This document shows positions 21,479-31,258 of a stretch of 64,000 nucleotides of DNA, in pieces. The position numbers and the translations under genes are program-made. The notes beneath the pieces are model-generated. The model had not been told where the DNA came from. It did no database searches and saw only the letters and a program-made list of their open reading frames with translations. The stretch is taken from NCBI GenBank assembly GCA_963814435.1, contig CAWFCV010000034.1:124001-188000 (forward strand). Direction: 5' to 3'. Source of the stretch: JAEUPI01 sp963814435 (lineage in GTDB: Bacteria; Pseudomonadota; Gammaproteobacteria; Burkholderiales; Burkholderiaceae_C). Numbering within the stretch: the first letter of the stretch is position 1; each line of letters opens with the position of its first letter.

Positions 21479-21959
21479 CGATGTAGGCCCCGGCCGCGGT
21501 GGCGATCAACGTGCCTTCGTCGTTGACCAGGCGCATCTGCGTCGTGCCGACGCGTCCGCCCAGGCGCAGCACCTCGGCCGTGGCAACGAATTGCCTGCCG
21601 ATGCCCTGGCGCAGATAGTCCACGCGCAGGTCGATCGTGCCGAGCCGCGCAAAGCGGTTCATCACCTGCGTGGTGGCCTCGTCGGCGTGCTTTTCGCCGA
21701 TGGCCCACATCAGCGCGAGCCCGCCCATCGCATCCAGCGTGGCCGAGATCACGCCGCCATGCAGGCGGCCGTAGAGGTAGTGGCCCACCAGCTCGGGGCG
21801 CATGTCGAAGCGCAGCACCGGCCCGCTGTCGCCGATCTCGACCAGCTTGAGCCCGAGCGTCTGGTTGAAGGTGATCTGCTGCTCGAACAACTGCGTCAGG
21901 GCGCGGTCGAGCTTGGCCTGTTCGCCGGCGGTGCGCCGGGCCGTCGCGCTTTGTGTCAT
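21471..21959 (-). CDS. PaaI/HGG-type hotdog thioesterase
   Basis: This is a 162-residue hotdog-fold acyl-CoA thioesterase. The YLYGRLHGGVISATLDAMGG segment places the HGG motif at residues 67-69, with the GTIDLRVDYLRQ strand and VLRLGGRVGTTQMRLVNDEG following as expected. It would hydrolyse acyl- or aryl-CoA esters in the cytosol. ATG 21959 (MTQSATARRT) is preferred over the upstream extension, which looks non-coding. Its 3' end overlaps that of the beta-propeller gene. Confidence 0.88.
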
Positions 21960-22131
21960 CGGGGTCGAAGCATAACGGTTACAAGCCAGCGGCTTCGAAC
22001 CAGCGGTTACCACCGAGTTCGACGCGGCGTCGGGCATTGTTCACACCGATTGCGCGTTCACCGCGATGCGATCGAGCGCTCGACATGCCACGCTCAGCGT
22101 CTCGCCCGGACCACCGCCACCGCCGCCGCGC

Positions 22132-23199
22132 ATGCCGCATCCCCTGACGATCGCTCGACGCCTGCTCCAGGCCGTGACCTTGCTCGGCCTGGCGGGCTGC
22201 AGCGCGCCGTCGATGCTGATCAGCGCGATCGGCGCCGCCACCGACACCAGCGCCAGCTGGTCGATCGTGAAGCACGTGCACGACAAGCTGGTCGAAGGCG
22301 GCCCGGTGCCGTGCTTCCGGCTCAACAGCGTGGAGCGGGCGCTGGCCGCCCACTGCGCACCCTATGTGCCGGGCGCGATCCAGCGCGACGACATCGCCAC
22401 CTCGCGATTGCCGCTGTGCCCGCTGGCCGTGGCGGCGCGCGAACCGCGCACCTGGCCGGTGCTGGCCGAGCTGATCGACAAGGGTGCGATGCCCGAGGCC
22501 TGCGCACGCGCGCCGTTGGTCGAGCTGGCGCAGGCCCGGGCCTGCCCGGACTTCGGCCAGGCAAGCCCGGCATCGCGCGACTCGCTGCTGTGGCTGGCGC
22601 AGGCCGACGCGCGCTCGGTGCACCACGACGTGGTGCGCATGCTGTCGTGCCCTCAGGCGCGCGCCGTCGGCTTCGACCGCGTGCTCGAACGCTGGGCGGC
22701 CGAGGGCGCCATGCCGGTCGGTCGCGTGGGCTTCAGCCCGCTGTCGGCGCTGCACCCCGACCTGCTGGGCTCGCCGCTGGCGGCACAGCTGGAGGCGCAG
22801 GGCCACCGCGCGCTCGCGGGTCTCGACCCGTACGACGGTGTGCTGCGCCCCGGCTTCGAAGAGGCGTTTCGCAGTGGTCACTTCGCCGCGCTCGACTGGT
22901 GGCTGGCGCGTGCGCCGGAACTGGCCGACCGCGTGCCGCCGCCACAGGGCAACCAGCTGCCGTGGGTGCCGCTGGCGCTGGCGCTCAATCCACAGGCGCT
23001 CGATCAGCCGGCGCAGCAGCAGGCGATGGTGGAGTACCTGCTCGCGCATGGTGCCAACCCCGCGCGCCGGCTGCCGCATCGGCCCGACATGACGGTGTTG
23101 CGGGTCGCGCGCCAGATGGGCAGCCCGATGCTGCCGTTGCTGGAGCGCGCCGTCGACCGGCCGCGCGTGGCGGTGCGCGGTGCGCCAGGCGGGCCGTGA
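22132..23199 (+). CDS. Ankyrin-repeat-like lipoprotein of unknown function
   Basis: This is a 355-residue predicted lipoprotein with leader MPHPLTIARRLLQAVTLLGL and lipobox LAGC. The mature protein has loosely repeated helical units ending in ankyrin-like text near the C-terminus (VEYLLAHGANPARRL). No enzyme motif is visible. It contains several Cys in the first half (VPCFRLNS, AAHCAPYV, RLPLCPLA, PEACARAP), which may form disulfides in the periplasm. It stands alone, divergent from the thioesterase gene. Confidence 0.68.
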   Translation: MPHPLTIARRLLQAVTLLGLAGCSAPSMLISAIGAATDTSASWSIVKHVHDKLVEGGPVPCFRLNSVERALAAHCAPYVPGAIQRDDIATSRLPLCPLAVAAREPRTWPVLAELIDKGAMPEACARAPLVELAQARACPDFGQASPASRDSLLWLAQADARSVHHDVVRMLSCPQARAVGFDRVLERWAAEGAMPVGRVGFSPLSALHPDLLGSPLAAQLEAQGHRALAGLDPYDGVLRPGFEEAFRSGHFAALDWWLARAPELADRVPPPQGNQLPWVPLALALNPQALDQPAQQQAMVEYLLAHGANPARRLPHRPDMTVLRVARQMGSPMLPLLERAVDRPRVAVRGAPGGP

Positions 23200-23211
23200 C
23201 GGGCACGTCCT

Positions 23212-23237
23212 GATTCGCGGCGCGCAAGCCGCGGATC
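23212..23237. terminator. Candidate terminator hairpin between convergent genes
   Basis: Arms GATTCGCGG and CCGCGGATC pair over 9 positions (one G-T) around an 8-nt loop, between the lipoprotein stop at 23199 and the GGDEF-EAL stop at 23281. No T-run follows; role inferred from placement. Confidence 0.35.
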
Positions 23238-23280
23238 TGCGCCGTCGCCGCAGCGATTCGCGGCCGGCGCAGCGCGGCGC

Positions 23281-25740
23281 TCAGCCGCCCTGCATGCGTC
23301 CGTGGCCGCTGTGCCGCCACTGCGTCATCGACACCACGGTGGCGTCGCGCTGCTGGCGGCCGTCCAGCGGGCCGGCGCGTCCGAAGTGATGCCCCTGGAC
23401 AAGATCGATTCCCATGCCGCGCAGGATCAGCGCGGTAGGCTCGTCCTCCACGTGCTCGGCGATCGTGGTCATATTCAGCCCGCGTGCCACCGAGACCATG
23501 GCCGCCACAAGGACGCGGTTTTCCTCGTGGTGCGACAGACCGCGGATGTAGGCGCCGTCGATCTTGATCGCGTCGACGTCCAGCAGCTTCAGGTGCGCGA
23601 ACGACGCGAATCCGCTGCCGAAGTCGTCCAGGTGCACGCTGCAGCCCAGACGGCGCAACGTGCCGATCATTTCCGCGGCGGCCGGCAGGTCGTTGATCGT
23701 CGCCGTCTCGGTCAGCTCGATCAGCAGGCGCCGCGGGTCGACCGCATGCTTGCGCAACAGCTGCTCGACGAAGCCCGGTAGCGCCGCGTCGTCGATCGAG
23801 CGCGCCGATAGGTTGGCCGCGATGCGCAGCGATGCTGGCTCGCGCGCGAGCAGCTCGACGCAGGCCGCGAGCACCCAGCGGTCGATCTGGCGGATCTTGC
23901 CGCTGCGCTCGGCGTAGGGTACGAATTCGCCCGGAGCGATCAGCAGCGACGGGTCGTCGTCCACCAGCATGCGCAGCAGCGCCTCATGATGCGCCACCGA
24001 GCGGTCGGTGGCGCGGTGCACGCTCTGGAACTCCAGGCGGAACAGGCCTTTGTCGATCGCGTGTGCGATGCGCGTGTTCCAGCGCATGTGTGCCGACTCG
24101 GCGTCGCTCTGGCGCGCGTCGTCGCGGTAGACAGACCAGCCGTTCTTGCCCGCCCGCTTGGCCTGGTACATCGCCAGGTCGGCGCAGACGATCAGGTCGT
24201 CGGCGTTGGCGGCATGCTCGGGGTACACCGCCATGCCCACCGAGCAGCCCACCCGCAGTTCGTGCCCGCCGGCGTCCATGCGCAGCTGCGACACGGCCTG
24301 CACCAGGCGAGGCGCGATCGCCGCCCCGGTGGCGGCGTCGACGCCCGGGCACAAGACGGCGAATTCGTCGCCGCCGATGCGCGCCACCAGTTCGCCGCGG
24401 CGCAGTTCGGCCGACAGCGCCTTGGCCGTCGCCCGCAGCAGCTCGTCGCCGATGCGATGGCCGAAAGTGTCGTTGGTGTACTTGAAGTCGTCGAGGTCAA
24501 TGAAGAACAGCGCCGCGCTGCTCTCCTCGCGATCGGCGTCGCCGACCGCGGCAACCAGTGCGTCGTGCAGGCCGCGCCGGTTGAGCATGTCGGTGAGGGC
24601 GTCGCGCTCGGCCAGCTGCGCGCGCTGCAGGTTGCGGCGCTCGGTGGTCGCATCGTCGTGGATCACCAGGCGGCCCGTGATGCGCTGCGTCTCGTCGACG
24701 ATGACATGCTGGCGCTGCACGATGATGCGTTCGTCGGCCGTGCGCAGCTCCACCAGGTCGGCGGCGCCCGGCTGCGACGCGGCGCGCAACAGATCCGCGC
24801 GCGAGGCGGCATGCTCGCCCAAGGCGGGCAGCAGGCAATCGACGATCGCGTCCACCGACCGTTCGGCGAGCGGGTAGTCGCGCGGCAGTCGCCAGATGCG
24901 GGCGAAGGCCGGGTTGGTGTACAGCACCCGGTCGTCGGCATCGAGGAACAGGATGCCGCTGTCCATGGCCTCGAGCAGCGACACCAGGCGGTCGTGTTCG
25001 GCCCGGGCGGCGGTCAGATGTTGGCGCTGCAGCTGCTCGCTGTGCTGCAGATCCCCGACACGCTGCTTGATGGCCGCGGCCATCGCGTTGAAGCTCTGCG
25101 ACAGCCGGCCGATGTCATCGCGCGCGACGATCGGCACGCTGGCGTCGAAGTCGCCGCTCGACAGGCGCTGGCTCGCCGCATGCAAGGCGGTGAGCTGGCG
25201 GGTCAACAGCAGACCGATCGACGCCAGCAGCGCGATCGTCAGCACCACCGCGGCGGCGGCGATCGGCAGGTTTTCGCGCAGCATCTGGCGCCGAGCCTCG
25301 AGCAGGAATTCGGTCGAGAAGCCGAAGCGCAGCGTGCCCAGCTTCTGACTGGCGAACGCCAGGACACGCTCGGCGTGCACGCAATGGTCCGCCCGATCGA
25401 GGTCCACCGAGGCCAGACCGTCATCCACCGGCGGCAGCGGCCGTGCGTCGGCCCAGCCCGAGGCGGCCACCGTGCTGCCTCGGTGGTCCTGCAGCACGAC
25501 GTACTTGATCGCATTGCTCTGGCGGATCTGGTCGAGCGTCTGCTGCAGCGTCGCATAGTCGCGCTGGCTGAGCGGCGAGGCCAGCGAGGCGTCGGCCAGC
25601 GCGACGAACTCGTTGATGCGCAGCTCACCCTGGCGCAGCAGCTCGCGCTGCAGCAAACTGAGCCCGTTGCTGAGCAGCAGCGCCAGCATCGCCAGCTGCA
25701 CGGCGACGCTGGCCAGCAGCAGCTTCAGGCGCAACGACAT
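23281..25740 (-). CDS. Membrane GGDEF-EAL cyclic-di-GMP enzyme with HAMP and PAS
   Basis: This is an 819-residue inner-membrane signalling protein. Order: transmembrane helix 1 (about 7-27), a periplasmic sensor of roughly 130 residues, transmembrane helix 2 (about 160-180), HAMP, PAS (GILFLDADDRVLYTNPAFAR), GGDEF near 456-460 (VARIGGDEFAVLC) and EAL near 586 (HHEALLRM). The GGDEF motif is intact, so cyclase activity is possible. The EAL domain also keeps ELTETATIND and VDAIKIDGAYIRG, supporting phosphodiesterase activity. It starts 7 bp after the PhnD-like binding protein stop, implying that the binding protein feeds signal into the periplasmic sensor. Confidence 0.93.
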   Translation of the reverse strand: MSLRLKLLLASVAVQLAMLALLLSNGLSLLQRELLRQGELRINEFVALADASLASPLSQRDYATLQQTLDQIRQSNAIKYVVLQDHRGSTVAASGWADARPLPPVDDGLASVDLDRADHCVHAERVLAFASQKLGTLRFGFSTEFLLEARRQMLRENLPIAAAAVVLTIALLASIGLLLTRQLTALHAASQRLSSGDFDASVPIVARDDIGRLSQSFNAMAAAIKQRVGDLQHSEQLQRQHLTAARAEHDRLVSLLEAMDSGILFLDADDRVLYTNPAFARIWRLPRDYPLAERSVDAIVDCLLPALGEHAASRADLLRAASQPGAADLVELRTADERIIVQRQHVIVDETQRITGRLVIHDDATTERRNLQRAQLAERDALTDMLNRRGLHDALVAAVGDADREESSAALFFIDLDDFKYTNDTFGHRIGDELLRATAKALSAELRRGELVARIGGDEFAVLCPGVDAATGAAIAPRLVQAVSQLRMDAGGHELRVGCSVGMAVYPEHAANADDLIVCADLAMYQAKRAGKNGWSVYRDDARQSDAESAHMRWNTRIAHAIDKGLFRLEFQSVHRATDRSVAHHEALLRMLVDDDPSLLIAPGEFVPYAERSGKIRQIDRWVLAACVELLAREPASLRIAANLSARSIDDAALPGFVEQLLRKHAVDPRRLLIELTETATINDLPAAAEMIGTLRRLGCSVHLDDFGSGFASFAHLKLLDVDAIKIDGAYIRGLSHHEENRVLVAAMVSVARGLNMTTIAEHVEDEPTALILRGMGIDLVQGHHFGRAGPLDGRQQRDATVVSMTQWRHSGHGRMQGG

Positions 25741-25747
25741 CGCGGTG

Positions 25748-26608
25748 TCAGCGCGCGGCGAACAGCCGACGCGTGTCGGCGGCGTAGATGTCGAGCTGCT
25801 CCATCAGGGCCGGCGTCGCCTCGGTCATCGCGGTGAATCCGCTGGCGGCGAAGAAGGCCTTGCCTTCGTCGCTGGCGGCGCTCAGGTCCAGCAAAGCCTG
25901 CTTCGCCGCGGCGGTCTGTGCCGGCGGGAGTTTGGGGCTCGCGATCACGATGAAGCTTGGCACGTCGGCAAAGTTGACCAGCAGTTGCAGCTGGTTGCGG
26001 ATATCCTCGGGAATGGCGCGGAATTCGCCGCCGCTGAGCATGGCCGCGGCGCATTCGCCGCGCACCACCAGGTTGCCCACGCTGTCGTCGGTGGGCGTGT
26101 CCAGCGTGGTGAAGTCGGCAGGGCGCTTGAGCCCTTGATCGGCCAGCCATTGCATGCCACGAAGCGTGACCAGCGACTGCGGATTCGACAGCGCCAGCCG
26201 CTGCCCGCGCAGTTCGGCGATGCTGCGCAGCGGGCGCTGCTTGGCGACGACGACCAGACCTTTGATCTGCGGCGCGTAGCTCACCAACGGCAGGTAGCCG
26301 GCGTCGAGTTGCGCCACCCGCGCCATGTTCGCGGCCGTGACCGCGACGTCGTAGTCCAGGTCGGCTGTGCGGCGGTAGAAGGCATTCCAGTTCGGTGCGG
26401 TGGACACCTGCACCGGTCGCTGCAGTCGGCGTTCGATGAATTCGCGCACGGGCTGGTACTGCGCCAGCAGGATGCGCGCGCTCAGGTTCGGCAGCAACCC
26501 GAGTTCGAGCGGGCGCGTCCCCTGCGCGGCCACGGGCCGGCCCGCGAGACCGGTCAGGCCGCCCGTCAGCGCCACCAGCGCGCTGCGCCGGTTCAGATGC
26601 AGTGTCAT
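25748..26608 (-). CDS. PhnD-like periplasmic phosphate/phosphonate-type binding protein
   Basis: This is a 286-residue PhnD/SsuA-type binding protein with a signal peptide (residues 1-29, ending GRPVAAQG). Family segments: LELGLLPNLSARILLAQYQP, NWNAFYRRTADLDYDVAVTA and LRGQRLALSNPQSLVTLRGM. The ribosome site GGGAGA precedes ATG 26608. No phosphonate permease or ATPase genes are present. Instead the next gene, 7 bp downstream, is a GGDEF-EAL receptor. The likely role is therefore sensing a ligand for that receptor rather than import. Confidence 0.86.
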   Translation of the reverse strand: MTLHLNRRSALVALTGGLTGLAGRPVAAQGTRPLELGLLPNLSARILLAQYQPVREFIERRLQRPVQVSTAPNWNAFYRRTADLDYDVAVTAANMARVAQLDAGYLPLVSYAPQIKGLVVVAKQRPLRSIAELRGQRLALSNPQSLVTLRGMQWLADQGLKRPADFTTLDTPTDDSVGNLVVRGECAAAMLSGGEFRAIPEDIRNQLQLLVNFADVPSFIVIASPKLPPAQTAAAKQALLDLSAASDEGKAFFAASGFTAMTEATPALMEQLDIYAADTRRLFAAR

Positions 26609-26800
26609 GGAGTTCTCCCGCTCGGCGCTGCGCACCCGGTGTGCCTTGCGCCCCTTCGACAAACGCCCGGCCGCGGTGCTCGGAGCCGTGGCCGATTCGC
26701 CGTCACTCATTGTCGCGACGGACAGGACGTGCGCGGCAGCGACTTGCGGGCATTCCGCACGCGCCGCGATGATCCGCCGGCCCGGGCGGCGGCGCTGCGG

Positions 26801-27910
26801 CTACTGCGAACTGCCCAGCACCACCGCCTGCTTGCGCGTCTTGCCGCCGCGCCACAGCGTCAGGGTGACGGTTTCGCCGGGTTGGTGGCGTTCCAGTTGC
26901 GTGAGCACGTCGTCGAGCGTGGCCACCGGCTCGTCGTTGATCGCGGTGATCACGTCGCCCGGCACCACGCCACCATCGTCGGCGCGCCTGAACGGCTGCA
27001 GCCCGGATCGCGCGGCAGGCCCGCCCGGCGCGACCTGCACCAGGCCCACGCCCTTGGGCAGCTTGAGCGCCAGCTGCACGTTGTCGGGCAGCGCCGAGAT
27101 GCCCAGCGCCGGGCGCACCAGCCGGCCGTCGCGGATCAGCCGCGGCACGATGCGGTTGACCTCATCGACCGGAATCGCGAAGCCGATGCCGGCGCTGGCG
27201 CCGCTGGGGCTGGCGATCTGCGTGTTCACGCCGATCAACCGGCCGGCCGAGTCGAGCAGCGGCCCGCCGGAGTTGCCGGGGTTGATCGCCGCGTCGGTCT
27301 GGATCACGCCGCGAATCGTGCGCTCATTGAACGACTCGATCTCGCGGTTGAGCGCGCTCACGATGCCGGTGGTGAGCGTCTGATCGAGCCCGAACGGGTT
27401 GCCGATCGCATAGACGCGCTGGCCCACCACCAGATCGCGGCTGGAGCCGATGGCGATCGGCGGCAGCTTGTCCTTGGGCACCTCGATGCGCAACACGGCC
27501 AAGTCGCGGTCGGGGAACGCGCCGACCACCTTGGCCGGATAGCTGGCCTGGTCGGCCAGCGTCACGCGCAGGCTGGTGCCGCCCTGGATGACATGGAAGT
27601 TGGTGACGATGTGGCCGCCTTCGTCCCAGACGAAGCCGGTGCCGGTGCCGCGCGGCACCTGCTGCACGTTCATCGAGAAGAAGTCGCGCTGCGTGGCCAG
27701 CGTGGTGATGTGCACCACCGACGCACTGGTGCGGCGGAAGATCTCGATGTTGGCCACCTCGTCGGCGGCCAGCGGGCCGCGCGGGGCGACTGCGCGCGGC
27801 GTGGCATCGGTACGGCCGTTGCCTGGCCGGGCGTGCCACAACAGGGCCGCGGTGACCGCGACGGCCACGACGATCAAGGTGCTGCGCAGGGCCGGGCGAA
27901 TGAAGAGCAT
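26801..27910 (-). CDS. HtrA/DegS-type serine protease with one PDZ domain
   Basis: This is a 369-residue trypsin-like protease anchored by an N-terminal helix (about residues 10-25). The catalytic triad is visible: His106 in NFHVI, Asp136 in DRDLAVL and Ser214 in GNSGGP. A single PDZ domain follows (about 265-365: PALGISAL, VQVAPGGPAARSG, GDVITAINDEPV). One PDZ plus a membrane anchor fits the DegS-like arrangement, but DegQ-type roles cannot be excluded. No sigma-E regulator genes are nearby. Confidence 0.92.
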   Translation of the reverse strand: MLFIRPALRSTLIVVAVAVTAALLWHARPGNGRTDATPRAVAPRGPLAADEVANIEIFRRTSASVVHITTLATQRDFFSMNVQQVPRGTGTGFVWDEGGHIVTNFHVIQGGTSLRVTLADQASYPAKVVGAFPDRDLAVLRIEVPKDKLPPIAIGSSRDLVVGQRVYAIGNPFGLDQTLTTGIVSALNREIESFNERTIRGVIQTDAAINPGNSGGPLLDSAGRLIGVNTQIASPSGASAGIGFAIPVDEVNRIVPRLIRDGRLVRPALGISALPDNVQLALKLPKGVGLVQVAPGGPAARSGLQPFRRADDGGVVPGDVITAINDEPVATLDDVLTQLERHQPGETVTLTLWRGGKTRKQAVVLGSSQ

Positions 27911-27989
27911 GGCTGGGGCGGGAGGAGCTCAGGCGTCGCGATGATAGACAGGAGCGCCACCGGCGCAACCGGCGCCTGGGGCCGCCCGG

Positions 27990-29192
27990 TCAGGCGCAGG
28001 CCACGGCACCGGATCTTTCGAGCGCCTTGATCTGCGGGTCGCTGTAGCCCAAAGACATCAGCACCACCCGGGTGTGCTGGCCGAGCAGCGGCGCGGCCGA
28101 GCGCACCGAGCCCGGCGTGTCGGAGAACTTGATCGGCAGGCCCAGGGCCTTGGTCTTGCCCGCCTTGGGATGGTTGACCTCGACGACCATCTCGCGCGCC
28201 AGCACCTGCGGGTCGACCAGCATCTCGCCGATCTTGTTGATCGGGCCCACCGGCACGCCGGAGGCCTCGAGGTTCAGAATCCAGTCGGCCGACGTGCGCG
28301 TGCGGGTGCGCGCCGCGATCAGCTCGGCGAGCTCGCGCCGGTGCGCCATGCGGTCGGCGTTGGTCTTGAAGCGCGGGTCGGCGATCAGCTTCGGCAGGCC
28401 GACCACGGTGGCGATGCGCTCCCAGTTGGCCTGGTTGGCGCCGCCGATGTTGATCCAGCCGTCCTTGGTCGGAAAGGCCTGGTACGGTGCGGCGAGGATG
28501 TGGCTCGAGCCCGACGGCTCCGGGTTCACGCCGGTGGCGAGATACAGCGCGGTCTGCCAGAAGGTCTGGTGCACGCCGGCCTCCAGCAGCGAGGTGTCGA
28601 CCATCTGGCCCTGGCCGGTGGTGGCGCGGCTGAGCAGCGCCGACACCACGCCGAGCGCGGCCAGGATGCCGGCGTTGATGTCGGCCACCGGCGAGCCCAT
28701 CTTCACCGGCTCGCCGCCGGGCTGGCCGGTCACGCTCATCAGGCCCGAGACACCCTGCGCAATCAGATCGAAGCCGCCCTTGTCGGCATCCGGCCCGGTG
28801 CGGCCGTAGCCGGTGATCGCGCAGTAGACCAGGCGCGGGTTCAGCGCCTTCAGCACGTCCCAGCCGAGCCCGAGCTTGTCGAGCGTGCCCAGGCGGTAGT
28901 TCTCGACCACCACGTCGGCCTGCGCGAGCAGGCGCTTGACCACCTCGACACCGCCGGGCACCTTGAGGTTCACCGCGATGCCGAGCTTGTTGCGGTTCAT
29001 CATCATGAACGGCGACGACTCGCCGTGGATCGTGTGCTGGCGGTACGAGCGGCTGTCGTCGCCGCCGGGCAGCTTCTCGACCTTGATCACGTCGGCGCCC
29101 AGGTCGGCGAGCAGCTGGCCGCAGGTGGGCCCGGCCATGATCTGCGCCATCTCGACGACCCTGATGCCTTCGAGCGGTCCCTTCGTCGTCAT
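27990..29192 (-). CDS. CaiB/BaiF family CoA-transferase
   Basis: This is a 400-residue family III CoA-transferase. The N-terminus reads LEGIRVVEMAQIMAGPTCGQ, then LLADLGADVIKVEKLPGGD with the catalytic Asp expected near GGFDLIAQGVSGLMSVTG, and LGVVSALLSRATTGQGQ. It would activate a carboxylic acid with CoA from a donor such as succinyl-CoA. ATG 29192 overlaps the enoyl-CoA hydratase stop (ATGA), so it is coupled to it. It lies downstream of a TRAP transporter, suggesting that the imported acid is its substrate. Confidence 0.92.
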   Translation of the reverse strand: MTTKGPLEGIRVVEMAQIMAGPTCGQLLADLGADVIKVEKLPGGDDSRSYRQHTIHGESSPFMMMNRNKLGIAVNLKVPGGVEVVKRLLAQADVVVENYRLGTLDKLGLGWDVLKALNPRLVYCAITGYGRTGPDADKGGFDLIAQGVSGLMSVTGQPGGEPVKMGSPVADINAGILAALGVVSALLSRATTGQGQMVDTSLLEAGVHQTFWQTALYLATGVNPEPSGSSHILAAPYQAFPTKDGWINIGGANQANWERIATVVGLPKLIADPRFKTNADRMAHRRELAELIAARTRTRTSADWILNLEASGVPVGPINKIGEMLVDPQVLAREMVVEVNHPKAGKTKALGLPIKFSDTPGSVRSAAPLLGQHTRVVLMSLGYSDPQIKALERSGAVACA

Positions 29193-29971
29193 TGGCCCTT
29201 GAACTCCGGTTTGCTCTTGGCCAGGAACGCCTGCACGCCGATGCGGAAGTCTTCGCTGCCGTAGCAGGCGAAGCCCTCGTCGATCTCGGCGGCCGTGAGC
29301 GGCGTGGCGTCGCGCAGGCGCCGTGCGAAGCGCTTGTGCCAGCGTGCGACCAGCGGCGCGCCGTCGGCGATGCGTTGTGCGGTGGCGCGGGTCTCCAGCG
29401 CCACCTGGTCGTCGGGCACGACGCGGGTGACCAGCCCCTTGGCCAGCGCCTCCCGCGCGTCGAACACACGGCCCTCGAGCAGGATCTCGAGCGCCACCGC
29501 CTCGCCGGCCAGGCGGATCAGCGCGCCGATCTCGGCATACGCCATCACCAGGCCGAGGCGGTTGATCGGCACGCCGAAGCGGCTCGACACGCCGCAGATG
29601 CGGATGTCGACCAGACCCGCGATCTCCAGCCCGCCGCCGACGCAGATGCCGTGGATCTGCGCCACCACCGGGTGCCGGCAGCGGTCGATCGCGTCGATGG
29701 TGCGCTTCATCACGGCGCCGTAGGCGCGCGCCTGCTCGACGTTGGCGCGTTCGGTCTCGAATTCGCCGATGTCGTTGCCCGGCGCAAAGGCCTGCTCGCC
29801 CGCGCCGCGCAGCACGATGCAGCGCAGCGTGTCGTCGCCATCGAGTTCGAGGAACACGTCGCCCAGCCGGCGCCACATCGGCTTGGTCAGGGCATTGAGC
29901 TTGTCCGGACGGTTCAGCACGACGGTGGCGATCGCGCCTTCGCGTTGAACCAGGATGGTGTCGTCCGTCAT
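29189..29971 (-). CDS. Enoyl-CoA hydratase/isomerase family protein
   Basis: This is a 260-residue crotonase-fold enzyme. The N-terminus has VVLNRPDKLNALTKPMW. The oxyanion-hole segments are QAFAPGNDIGEF and IHGICVGGGLEIAGLVDIRI. The C-terminus ends FLAKSKPEFKGQ, typical of crotonases. The usual CAGAD-type text reads AFAPGNDI, as in some isomerase-like or carnitinyl-CoA-type members. The stop overlaps the CoA-transferase start; the DctM stop is 3 bp upstream of its start. It probably processes the imported, CoA-activated acid. Confidence 0.9.
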   Translation of the reverse strand: MTDDTILVQREGAIATVVLNRPDKLNALTKPMWRRLGDVFLELDGDDTLRCIVLRGAGEQAFAPGNDIGEFETERANVEQARAYGAVMKRTIDAIDRCRHPVVAQIHGICVGGGLEIAGLVDIRICGVSSRFGVPINRLGLVMAYAEIGALIRLAGEAVALEILLEGRVFDAREALAKGLVTRVVPDDQVALETRATAQRIADGAPLVARWHKRFARRLRDATPLTAAEIDEGFACYGSEDFRIGVQAFLAKSKPEFKGQ

Positions 29972-29974
29972 GGG

Positions 29975-31258
29975 CTAGCGATAGAAATACTGCACCAGCC
30001 CGAGGCCGGTGACCGGAACATACGTCACCAGCAAAAGCACTGCCAGCAGCACGCCGATGAAGTAGACGTTGACCTTGGTGACCTCCCACACGCTGGCCTT
30101 GGCGATCGAGCAGGCCACCATCAGCACCGAGGCCACCGGCGGCGTTTGCTGGCCGATGCCCAGGTTGATCGTCACCACGAGGCCGAAGTGCACCGGGTCG
30201 ATGCCCACCGCGCGCACCAGCGGCATCACCACCGGCACCACGAGGATGATCGCCGCCGCCGAATGCAGGAACATGCCCAGCAGCAGGAACAGCAGGTTCA
30301 GCAGCGCCAGCACGAACCACTTGTTGGTGGTGATCTCGGTGATCGAGCGCGCGAGCTGCTGCGGTGCCTGGATCTCGGTGAGGTAGGTGCCCAGCAGCGC
30401 CGAGGCGGCCACCAGCAGCATCACCACCGCCGTCTGCACGCCGCCTTCGATCATTGCGGCCTTCAGGTGCTTCAGGTCCAGCTCGCGGTAGACCACGAGG
30501 CCGATGAACAGCGCCGCGATCACGGCGAGCGCCGCGCCCTCGGTGGCGGTGACCACGCCGCCGAAGATCGCGCCCAGGATGATCAGCGGCAGCGTCAGCG
30601 CCCAGAACGCCTCGCGGAAGGTGCGGCGCACCCGCGACCACTGGAAGGCCTCTTCGCGCGGCAGGTTGTAGCGCCGCGCGAAGTAGTACGCCATGCCCAT
30701 CAGGCCGAAGCCGCCGAGCACGCCGGGCACGATGCCGGCCACGAACATCTTGACCACCGAGGTCTCGGCCATCACCGCGTACAGGATCATCGGGATCGAC
30801 GGCGGGATGATCACCGCCAGCGTGGCCGCCGACGACATGATCGCCGCGGCCACCGGCGCGGGGTAGCCCTTGCCCTTCATCGCCGGGATCAGGATCGAGC
30901 CCAGCGCCGACACGTCGGCCACCGCCGAGCCGGAGATCTCGGCGAAGAACATCGACGCGCCGATCGACACCATCGCCAGGCCGCCGCGCACGAAGCCGAT
31001 CAGTGCAGACGCAAACGCGATCAGCCGCTGCGAGATGCCCGACGCGTTCATGATCGCCCCGGCCAGGATGAACAGCGGGATCGCGATCAGCGGGAAGCTC
31101 GTCGCGCCGTTGTACAGCACGATCGGCAGGTTCGGCAGCGAACTCAGCCCGTGCGTAACCACCATCGCCACGAGCGCCACCAGCCCCAGCGACACCGCGA
31201 TCGGCACGTCGATCACCACCAGCGCGAGCACGCAGGCGAACAGCAGCAGGATCGTCAT
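29975..31258 (-). CDS. TRAP transporter large permease (DctM-type)
   Basis: This is a 427-residue, roughly 12-helix permease of a TRAP carboxylate transporter, driving uptake with the sodium or proton gradient. Family text: LFILAGAIMNASGIS, ISGSAVADVSALGSILIPAM, PPSIPMILYAVMAETSVVKM and FGGVVTATEGAALAVIAALF. The start MTILLLFACV at 31258 is chosen over a longer open frame that runs into the repeat. About 0.9 kb of repeat DNA separates it from the small-permease gene, although the two normally abut. Confidence 0.93.
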   Translation of the reverse strand: MTILLLFACVLALVVIDVPIAVSLGLVALVAMVVTHGLSSLPNLPIVLYNGATSFPLIAIPLFILAGAIMNASGISQRLIAFASALIGFVRGGLAMVSIGASMFFAEISGSAVADVSALGSILIPAMKGKGYPAPVAAAIMSSAATLAVIIPPSIPMILYAVMAETSVVKMFVAGIVPGVLGGFGLMGMAYYFARRYNLPREEAFQWSRVRRTFREAFWALTLPLIILGAIFGGVVTATEGAALAVIAALFIGLVVYRELDLKHLKAAMIEGGVQTAVVMLLVAASALLGTYLTEIQAPQQLARSITEITTNKWFVLALLNLLFLLLGMFLHSAAAIILVVPVVMPLVRAVGIDPVHFGLVVTINLGIGQQTPPVASVLMVACSIAKASVWEVTKVNVYFIGVLLAVLLLVTYVPVTGLGLVQYFYR

